Shown here: in pieces, positions 6,050 to 11,474 of the stretch
Numbering within the stretch: position 1 is the stretch's first letter
How the letters are laid out: each line of letters opens with the position of its first letter
Assembly: GCA_002391525.1 (NCBI GenBank)
Contig: DGFE01000143.1
Span: 3,059 to 14,532, forward strand
Length of the DNA: 11,474 nt
Direction of reading: 5' to 3'
DNA from: Competibacteraceae bacterium UBA3908
GTDB taxonomy: Bacteria; Pseudomonadota; Gammaproteobacteria; Competibacterales; Competibacteraceae
The notes under the pieces: model-generated
What the model was told of the DNA's origin: nothing
The model's input: the letters and a program-made list of their open reading frames with translations, nothing else
Database searches by the model: none
Translations under genes and position numbers: made by a program

Positions 6050-7738
6050 TCAGCGCTCTCGCCGCCGCGCCACCCACAGCGCCAGCCCAAACCCTAGCAG
6101 CGGCAACGCCGCCTGCGCCACCGCGTAAACCCCGATGATCCGCCGGTTGGCGCCGGACGCGAGCGTCACCGCCTCGGTGCTGATCGTCGCATACCGGCCC
6201 GCGCCGGCGAACAACGTCGGCAGATATTGGGCGACGCTGACCGCGAACCCCACCGCCGCCGCCACCGCGACCGGTCCCCGCAGCATCGGCAGTTTGATTC
6301 GCCAGAAAGTCCGGATGGGACTGGCGCCCAGCGCCAGCGCGGTGTGTTCGTAACGACGGTCGAAGGCGCGCCAGGGATCGGCCAGCGACAGGAACACGTA
6401 GGGCAATACGAACAGCAGATGCGTCCAGACCAGCGCTGGCCAGCCGCCGTCCAGACCGCTCCAGGCCAGCAGCACCTGCACGCCGAACAGGAATCCCACC
6501 TGCGGCACCAGCAGAGGCAGGTACAGCAGCCACAGGCTGCGCCCGGAAACGGTCAACCGCCGGCGCGTCTCGTGTTCCAGACAGTCTATCGAGAGCAGCA
6601 GCGCCAGCAGAGTGGCTGCCGCACCGATGGCGAAGGTGTTCCAGCCGACCTCCAGCAGCTGGTGGGTCTGGCCGCTCCAGTTTTCCAGCGTCAATTGCTC
6701 GGGCCAAACCAGTGGAAAACTCCAGCGGCGGGCGAACGACCACAGAAAAAGGGCCAGCACGCTCAGGGAAGCCAGCGCCAACGCCAGCCCACCAGCGCCC
6801 AGCGCCAGCCGTCTGAACCCGTGGCCAGCGCCGCCGCGTCCACCGTGGGTCAACCAGGGTCGGCTGAATCGCGCCAGCAGGCGCACCACTCCTTCCCAAC
6901 CCGCCAGCGAGCATACGGTCAACAAAGTCAGCAGGATGGCCGCCGCCGCCGCCGGCAATCGCCAGTGGAGGTCGGGATGGTTGAACCAGCGCAACGCCTG
7001 CACCGCCAGGGTCGGCGGCGTACTGGGGCCGATGATCAGGGCCACGTCCACCACCGTCAGCGCGAAGGCCAGCGCGGCGAACACCGGCAGGCGGATCAGC
7101 GGATAAAGTTGCGGCAGCACCACCTTGAGAAACGCCGTCACCGGGCCATAGCCCAGCGAACGGGCGACGGTGAGCAATGCTCCGGCCGGCAACTGGCCCA
7201 GCCCGGCGAGGCTCATGAACAGCAGATAGGGGGTTTCCTTCAGGATCAGCGCCAGGATCAGACTGACGCCCCAGGGGTCCTGCGGCCCGAAGGCCGCGAA
7301 ATCCGGTGGTCGATCCCAGCCGGTCGCCCACGGCGACAGCCAGCGCGCCAGCCAGCCGCTCGGGGCGATCAGGAACGCCAGCCCCAGGGCCAGCGCCGCG
7401 TGCGGCGTCGCCAGCAACGGCGCCAGCGCGCGGCGGATGCGCTCCAGCCAGCGGGTGTGCTGGCAGGTGGCGAGCAGCGCCAGCGCCAGCAGCAGCGCCA
7501 GCGCCGTGGTGGCGAAACCGGTCCACAGCGTCAGGGTCAGCGACCGCCACAGGCCCGGCTCCACCAGCAGTATGCGCCAGGGCTCCAGCGAGAAACGGGT
7601 CGCGCCCACCACCGGCAGCCAGCCGAACGCCGGCAACAGCGTGCCGGTCAGCCCGGCGGCGATGGGCGTCAGCAGGAGGAACAGGGTCAGCGCCGGGGTC
7701 AGGGCGAGCAGCATTCCGCCCCGCTCCGCGCGCCTCAC
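6050..7738 (-). CDS. ynjC: ABC transporter double permease, YnjC-like
   Basis: This is an inner-membrane permease of 562 residues formed by two fused permease halves, as in ThiP/FbpB/YnjC proteins. About twelve hydrophobic segments are visible, for example 10-36, 68-91, 112-128, 158-181, 217-237, 263-280, 312-333, 368-384, 400-427, 438-453, 488-512 and 534-556. Each half carries an EAA-type coupling loop with the G-to-LP pattern: about 191-209 (SLGYGPV to VVLP) and 467-484 (ALGASPI to IKLP), which dock on the ATPase. The GTG at 7738 gives the longest reading frame, 16 bases after the ynjB stop. ATG at 7714, preceded by GGAG, is an equally good start and would trim eight Arg-rich residues. E. 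coli YnjC is somewhat shorter (about 511). The DNA for the second membrane segment contains an 18-bp-period repeat, described separately. Confidence 0.9.
   Translation of the reverse strand: MRRAERGGMLLALTPALTLFLLLTPIAAGLTGTLLPAFGWLPVVGATRFSLEPWRILLVEPGLWRSLTLTLWTGFATTALALLLALALLATCQHTRWLERIRRALAPLLATPHAALALGLAFLIAPSGWLARWLSPWATGWDRPPDFAAFGPQDPWGVSLILALILKETPYLLFMSLAGLGQLPAGALLTVARSLGYGPVTAFLKVVLPQLYPLIRLPVFAALAFALTVVDVALIIGPSTPPTLAVQALRWFNHPDLHWRLPAAAAAILLTLLTVCSLAGWEGVVRLLARFSRPWLTHGGRGGAGHGFRRLALGAGGLALALASLSVLALFLWSFARRWSFPLVWPEQLTLENWSGQTHQLLEVGWNTFAIGAAATLLALLLSIDCLEHETRRRLTVSGRSLWLLYLPLLVPQVGFLFGVQVLLAWSGLDGGWPALVWTHLLFVLPYVFLSLADPWRAFDRRYEHTALALGASPIRTFWRIKLPMLRGPVAVAAAVGFAVSVAQYLPTLFAGAGRYATISTEAVTLASGANRRIIGVYAVAQAALPLLGFGLALWVARRRER
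7473..7505. repeat. Internal 15-bp direct repeat inside ynjC
   Basis: AGCAGCGCCAGCGCC occurs at 7473-7487 and again at 7491-7505 with an AGC triplet between them, giving an 18-bp period. On the minus strand it encodes the Leu/Ala-only core of the second membrane segment (about residues 79-89). A period that is a multiple of three keeps the frame, so slippage would add or remove six residues of a membrane helix. Confidence 0.6.
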
Positions 7739-7754
7739 GCCGGGCGTCTCGCGG

Positions 7755-8972
7755 CTAGCGGCTGTAGCGGGCGCGCCAGGCCGCTTCCAACCGCTCCATC
7801 CAACTGGGATGCGGTTCGGGCTGGGGCGTGCCCAACTCGGCTGGACCGAGGGTGGCGATGCCGCGTTTGAGTGTCGCGAACCGCTCCCGGTCGGCGGGCG
7901 ACAGCTTGTCGAGAGCCAGCACCGTCAGATCGCCCCAGACGGTCGGGTCCTGCTTGCGGGCCTGGGCTTCGGGAGAGAGCAGGAAGTTGGCGACCACCTG
8001 AGCGCCTTCCCTGGCGCGGGCATTGTAGGGGATGGCGACGAAGTGAGTGTTGCCGATGGTGCCGCCGGTCAGCACGTAGGTTCGCACCGTGTCGCGCAGG
8101 TTGCCCTTTTCGATCTCCGCCGAGGCTTCGTTGGGATGGAAGCTGAAGGCGATGTCGATTTCGCCGTCCGCCAGCAGTTGCCGCAACGCCGGCATGCTTT
8201 GCGGATAGGCCTGGCCCTGTCGCCAGAGGTGCGGGCGGAGTTCGTCCAGCCAGACCCACAGCGGCGCGGTCACCGGTCCGAAATTGGTATCGGTGGCGGG
8301 CTTTTGCAGGGCTTCGCGCTGGTCGGTCAGCTCGATGAGCGCCTGTTTGAGAAAGGTCGAGCCGAGAAAATCCGGTGGTTCGGGGTAGGTGAACCGTCCG
8401 GGATGCGCCTTGGCGTAGGCCAGCAGTTCGACCATGGATTTCGGCGGGTCCCTGAGGGTCGCCGCGTCGTACATGAACACGATCTGCGCCATGCCCCACG
8501 GCGCTTCCATGCCTTCGACCGGCAGGGTGAAGTCCACCGTGGTGGTCGGCTTGCCTGTGGTATCGACGTAACGGTAATTGGGCAGGCGTTCGGCGAACGG
8601 CCCGTACAGCAGACCGTTGTCCTTCATGGTCCGGAAATTCTCGCCATTGATCCACAGCAGGTCTGCTGTGCCGTCCCGATCCCGGCCCGCGTTCTTTTCG
8701 GCCAGGATCCGCGACACCGTCTCGGCGATGTCGGTCACCTTCACGTGCTTGAGGGTGACACCGTAGCGGGCGTTTACCTGTTCGCCCACCCAGGCGATGT
8801 AGGCGTTGACTTTCTCGTCGCCGCCCCAGCCGTTCCAGTACACGGTCTGCCCGCGCGCCGTTTTCTCGATTTCCTCCCAGGGCGGTTCGGCGGCACTGGC
8901 GACGTTCATCGTGACCAGCAGCGCCAGCGGCAGCATCAATCCAGGTAGCAGTCTGTTCATGATCGAGCGCAC
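7755..8972 (-). CDS. ynjB: ABC transporter solute-binding protein, YnjB-like
   Basis: This 405-residue periplasmic protein should deliver ligand to the permease encoded 16 bases downstream. It has a signal peptide (about 1-28: two Arg, hydrophobic core, ASA-A cleavage site). Segments recalling E. coli YnjB are GQTVYWNGWGGDEKVNAY (41-58), DLLWINGENFRTM (104-116), the LPNYRYVD region (130-137) and the TYPEPPDFLGSTFL region. These mark the COG4134 family rather than ThiB or FbpA. I chose the GTG start at 8972 because AGGAGG (8983-8978) lies 5 bases upstream. ATG at 8960 would keep the signal peptide but sits 17 bases from that box, and ATG at 9014 lies before it. The substrate of YnjBCD transporters is not established. 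The APH-like kinase gene 91 bases upstream on the same strand hints at a small molecule that is phosphorylated after uptake. Confidence 0.92.
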   Translation of the reverse strand: MRSIMNRLLPGLMLPLALLVTMNVASAAEPPWEEIEKTARGQTVYWNGWGGDEKVNAYIAWVGEQVNARYGVTLKHVKVTDIAETVSRILAEKNAGRDRDGTADLLWINGENFRTMKDNGLLYGPFAERLPNYRYVDTTGKPTTTVDFTLPVEGMEAPWGMAQIVFMYDAATLRDPPKSMVELLAYAKAHPGRFTYPEPPDFLGSTFLKQALIELTDQREALQKPATDTNFGPVTAPLWVWLDELRPHLWRQGQAYPQSMPALRQLLADGEIDIAFSFHPNEASAEIEKGNLRDTVRTYVLTGGTIGNTHFVAIPYNARAREGAQVVANFLLSPEAQARKQDPTVWGDLTVLALDKLSPADRERFATLKRGIATLGPAELGTPQPEPHPSWMERLEAAWRARYSR

Positions 8973-8977
8973 GCAAA

Positions 8978-8983
8978 CCTCCT
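8978..8983 (-). promoter_or_regulatory. Strong ribosome binding site deciding the ynjB start
   Basis: AGGAGG on the minus strand is five bases before the GTG at 8972. It is one of the clearest Shine-Dalgarno sequences in the window and favours GTG over the ATG candidates at 8960 and 9014. Confidence 0.75.
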
Positions 8984-9001
8984 CGCACCTTGCGGTATCG
9001 G

Positions 9002-9055
9002 AAAATTCCCCCACGCTTCGCGCTCCCCCTTGGCGAGGGGGGACAGGGGAATTTT
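9002..9055. repeat. GC-rich palindromic intergenic element
   Basis: AAAATTCCCC (9002-9011) and GGGGAATTTT (9046-9055) form a perfect 10-bp outer stem. Inside it CCCCCT (9025-9030) pairs with AGGGGG (9036-9041) around a 5-base loop. The 54-base unit fills the gap between the kinase gene and the ynjB ribosome binding site. It resembles the short palindromic intergenic repeats that many proteobacterial genomes carry in numerous copies (recalled pattern, no search made). In the minus-strand RNA it would fold into a long hairpin ending in UUUU (9005-9002), so it could reduce transcription into ynjBCD or protect mRNA ends. Confidence 0.7.
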
Positions 9056-9074
9056 ACAAGTCGTTACAAGTCGT
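9055..9074. repeat. 10-bp tandem duplication across the kinase stop codon
   Basis: TACAAGTCGT occurs twice head to tail (9055-9064 and 9065-9074). The right copy encodes the last residues of the phosphotransferase, whose TAA stop (9066-9064) spans the junction with the left copy. The left copy abuts the palindromic element. Both copies lie on the same side of that element, so this is not a simple target-site duplication. Confidence 0.7.
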
Positions 9075-10155
9075 GCAGCGGGCTGTCCGCCGCCCATTCC
9101 CGGCGCACTTCGCTCATGACCGCCGGGTCCAGATAATGATCCACCCGATTTTTGACATGCGCCACCAGCGCCGCGTCGCTGTTGTCGGCGGACCAGTCCT
9201 CGACGCTGGCGGCGGTCCGCTTTTCCGTCTGGCGCGCGCGTTGCGAGGCGACCCGCCATTTGGCGCACCAGGTGATCGCCCGCAACCAGACCAGCCGTCG
9301 CAACGGCAGCAGCCAGGGTCGTACCGCCGCCGCCAGCCGGGGTTCGGCATGATCCAGCCAGGTCTGGTAAAAGTCGGCGATCATCGCCAGGGTCGGCGCG
9401 CCGGCGGCCACCACATCCCAGGTGGTCGAGGTGTACAGGCTGGCGTGGGCCAGATCCACCGCCGGCGAACTGTATTGGCCTTTCTCCCAGTCCGCCAGCA
9501 TGGCGCGACCGTCGGTCCGAATCAGCCAGTTGCCGGGATGGGCATCGGTGGCGATCAGCCGGCAGGGTTGCCGCAGGTCAGCGCTTTCGGCGGCGAAGCG
9601 TTTCGCCCACCACATTTCCTCGGCGAATTGCGCCTGACTGTCGGGGTGCAGGTTCGCGTCGGGCAGAAACTTGGCCTGGGCGCGAATCGTCCGCAGTTCG
9701 GCGGCGACCGCGTCGGAGCCGTCCAGCAGCGGCGGCCGGTGCTCCGCCAGCGGCAGCGGCAGCGAGTGGAAAGTGGTCAGCGCCGGCGCCAGCATCCGCA
9801 GTTCCTCCGGCATCCGCACCGCCCGCCCGGCGATGTATTCGACCACCAGCGCGCCCATCGGCAGTTCCGACTGTGGCGGGATCAGCCGTTTGAACCGCGG
9901 GGCGTGGCCGGAGGTGCTGGCTCGCTGAAAGCAGGCCGCCTGATAGCGCAGGTTGTCCAGCGCGCCGAAACCGAATTGACTTTGCTTGGGCGCCCGGATC
10001 AGCCATCCGCTGTCGCCCAGCCGGAAATGATCGTGCGCCAGCCCGGTGGTCGGCAGAGGTCGCAGCGCTTCCAGCGGCAGACCGGCAAAGTCGGGGTCGG
10101 TGACCACCGCGCGGTGCAGGGCGACGAGTTCGGCGGGAGTGAGCGAGTGATTCAT
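9064..10155 (-). CDS. APH/ThiK/choline-kinase-like small-molecule phosphotransferase
   Basis: This 363-residue, probably cytoplasmic protein has a protein-kinase-like phosphotransferase fold. The catalytic loop reads IATDAHPGNW (201-210), with the catalytic Asp204 and the Mg-binding Asn209 of the family's HxDxxxxN motif. The His two residues before Asp204 is replaced by Ala202. The second metal motif is ADWEKGQYSSPAVDLAH (221-237), with Asp222 and Glu224, which recalls the DWE of thiamine/choline kinases. N-lobe elements are weaker: a possible nucleotide loop around 36-46 and R54 or K57 in LIRAPK. The C-terminal third is helical and rich in Trp and Arg. The start at 10155 lies 16 bases after the P-type ATPase stop; ynjB follows 91 bases downstream, so all may be one operon. 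The substrate is unknown; resistance is a poor guess given the transporter context. The fold is fairly sure, the reaction is not. Confidence 0.8.
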   Translation of the reverse strand: MNHSLTPAELVALHRAVVTDPDFAGLPLEALRPLPTTGLAHDHFRLGDSGWLIRAPKQSQFGFGALDNLRYQAACFQRASTSGHAPRFKRLIPPQSELPMGALVVEYIAGRAVRMPEELRMLAPALTTFHSLPLPLAEHRPPLLDGSDAVAAELRTIRAQAKFLPDANLHPDSQAQFAEEMWWAKRFAAESADLRQPCRLIATDAHPGNWLIRTDGRAMLADWEKGQYSSPAVDLAHASLYTSTTWDVVAAGAPTLAMIADFYQTWLDHAEPRLAAAVRPWLLPLRRLVWLRAITWCAKWRVASQRARQTEKRTAASVEDWSADNSDAALVAHVKNRVDHYLDPAVMSEVRREWAADSPLHDL

Positions 10156-10171
10156 GCGATACCGGTCACTC

Positions 10172-11474
10172 TCAACGCGTCATGGTGTTTGGCGGGACAC
10201 TCCGCAGCCGGCGCCAGACGGCCTTTTCCAGTTCCACCAGTAGCAACACCACCACCCCGGCCAGAGTCACGATGCCCCAGTCCGCGGCGCTGATCGACTC
10301 GGTGCCCATCAGGTACTGTAGCGGCGGGAAGTAGGTAAAGGCCAGTTGCAGCAACAGCATCAAACCGACGCTGATCAGCACCGGGCGGCTGCCCAACAGT
10401 CCCTCTCGCGAGAGCACGGAGACGTAGATATAGCGGCTGTTGAACAGATAGAAGATTTCGCCCATCACCAGTGCGTTCACCGCCAGCGTGCGGGCCTCGG
10501 CCAGGGGTCTGCCGTGCGTGGTTTCCCACAGGAACAGCGCCAACGCGGCGACCACCAGCAGCACCGACACCGCGAAAATCCGCCACAGCATGAAACCCGA
10601 CAGCAGAGGTTCATCGGGATCGCGCGGTGGCCGGCGCATCACGTCGGCTTCGGTCGGCTCGAACGCCAGCGCCAACGCCAGCGTCACCGCCGTCACCATG
10701 TTGACCCACAGGATCTGCACCGGCGTGATCGGCAATGGCAGGCTGAACAGGATGGCGGCCACGATCACCAGCGCCTGCGCGCCGTTGGTGGGCAGGATGA
10801 ACAGCAACGCCTTGCGCAAATTGTCGTAGACGGTCCGGCCTTCCTCCACCGCGTGGGCGATGGAAGCGAAATTGTCGTCGGCCAGCACGATCTCCGCGGC
10901 TTCCTTGGCCGCCTCGGTGCCCTTCATGCCCATCGCCACGCCGACATCGGCGCGTTTCAGGGCCGGGGCATCGTTGACGCCGTCGCCGGTCATCGCGACC
11001 ACCTGGTTGTTGGTTTGCAGAGCCGCGACCAGTCGCAGCTTGTGCTCGGGGCTGGCGCGGGCGTAGACATCGGTGCCCAGCACCACGCCCCGCAGCGCCG
11101 CGTCGTCCAGCGCCTCCAGTTCCGGTCCGATCAGGACCTTGTGCCCGTCGCCGATGCCGATCCGGGCGGCGATGGCGCGCGCCGTGACGCCATGGTCGCC
11201 GGTAATCATCTTGACCCGGATGCCGGCCTGCTGGGTTTGGCGCACCGCCCGGATGGCTTCCTCGCGCGGCGGATCGCTGATGCCCAGCAGCCCCAGCAGG
11301 GTCAGACCTTCCTCGATGTCCTCGAAGATCAGTTCGCCGCGAGTCTCGGCGGTGACGCGGAAAGCGACCGCCAGCACCCGCTGGCCGGCCGCGGCCAATT
11401 CCTCCATCCGCCGCCGCCAGTAATCCAGCCGCAGCGGCTGGGGACCTTCGGGGCCTTGTTCGTTCGCGCACATC
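10172..11474 (-). CDS. P-type cation-transporting ATPase, C-terminal part (cut by window edge)
   Basis: Only the last 433 or so residues lie in the window. The reading frame is open at the edge, and the A domain, M1-M4 and the DKTGT phosphorylation site must lie beyond it. Visible, counted from the edge Met: end of the N domain; P-domain motifs TGD (91-93) and the hinge MTGDGVNDAP (161-170); then M5 (about 219-244), M6 (250-271), M7 (293-316), M8 (329-345), M9 (364-385) and M10 (398-416). The pattern is that of type II (SERCA/PMR1-like) pumps. Aligned by eye with SERCA, M5 keeps the N768 equivalent (N230) but has Gln233 for E771. M6 keeps N258 and T261 but has Ala262 for D800, and M8 keeps Glu339. 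Standard Ca2+ coordination is therefore doubtful and the ion is left open. The gene is first of the right-hand minus-strand cluster and lies 16 bases before the kinase gene. Confidence 0.92.
   Translation of the reverse strand, partial: MCANEQGPEGPQPLRLDYWRRRMEELAAAGQRVLAVAFRVTAETRGELIFEDIEEGLTLLGLLGISDPPREEAIRAVRQTQQAGIRVKMITGDHGVTARAIAARIGIGDGHKVLIGPELEALDDAALRGVVLGTDVYARASPEHKLRLVAALQTNNQVVAMTGDGVNDAPALKRADVGVAMGMKGTEAAKEAAEIVLADDNFASIAHAVEEGRTVYDNLRKALLFILPTNGAQALVIVAAILFSLPLPITPVQILWVNMVTAVTLALALAFEPTEADVMRRPPRDPDEPLLSGFMLWRIFAVSVLLVVAALALFLWETTHGRPLAEARTLAVNALVMGEIFYLFNSRYIYVSVLSREGLLGSRPVLISVGLMLLLQLAFTYFPPLQYLMGTESISAADWGIVTLAGVVVLLLVELEKAVWRRLRSVPPNTMTR

Noticed and set aside
6227..7870. 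A 547-codon plus-strand frame opposite the permease gene, extremely rich in Gln and Arg
   Set aside because: The composition is the complement of Leu/Ala membrane codons and has no fold signature.
9002..9055. The palindromic element as an insertion-sequence end with target-site duplication
   Set aside because: No transposase is present, and the nearby 10-bp duplicates both lie on the same side of the palindrome.
7437..10293. Long plus-strand frames (7437-8948 and 8806-10293) opposite ynjB and the kinase gene
   Set aside because: They overlap each other and run across gene boundaries and the palindromic element; the translations are repetitive and motif-free.

Overview
The window is about 11.5 kb of GC-rich, densely coding chromosomal DNA. 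Codon use and gene content suggest a gammaproteobacterium: a YnjBCD-type transporter and a TorS-like hybrid kinase. The Competibacter/Contendobacter group is a guess that I cannot test here. There are eight genes, seven on the minus strand and one on the plus strand. I see no rRNA, tRNA, CRISPR array, transposase or phage gene.

Left part (1-4689, minus strand). A two-gene sensory unit is transcribed right to left. The first gene encodes an exported protein made of two ribose-type periplasmic binding domains in tandem. The second encodes a membrane hybrid histidine kinase (TM, helical periplasmic domain, TM, HAMP, HisKA, HATPase, REC, REC). No transport permease or ATPase accompanies the binding protein. 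The natural reading is a binding-protein/kinase receptor pair in the style of TorT-TorS or LuxP-LuxQ, with a double-headed binding protein. The unit contains no HPt domain or DNA-binding regulator.

Middle (4690-5389). A 178-bp divergent intergenic region separates the sensory unit from a plus-strand mraZ-like gene. This mraZ is not followed by rsmH and ftsL as in the division/cell-wall cluster. Its sequence looks more like MraZ of Bacteroidetes than like that of enteric bacteria. The region upstream of it carries TGGG boxes with a 10-bp period and a perfect TTGCCC/GGGCAA palindrome, so it may control itself and perhaps the divergent sensory unit. Its stop codon overlaps the stop codon of the converging ynjD-like gene by four bases.

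Right part (5386-11474, minus strand). A probable operon reads: P-type cation ATPase (5' end beyond the window), APH/ThiK/choline-kinase-like phosphotransferase, YnjB-like solute-binding protein, YnjC-like double permease, YnjD-like ATPase. The gaps are 16, 91, 16 and 1 bases. The transporter has no settled substrate. The kinase just upstream suggests that the imported compound may be phosphorylated on entry. The 91-base gap holds a strong GC-rich palindromic element and a 10-bp tandem repeat.

The points most worth following are the tandem-binding-protein/hybrid-kinase pair, the stand-alone and possibly transferred mraZ with candidate operator boxes, and the uncharacterised import-plus-kinase operon.
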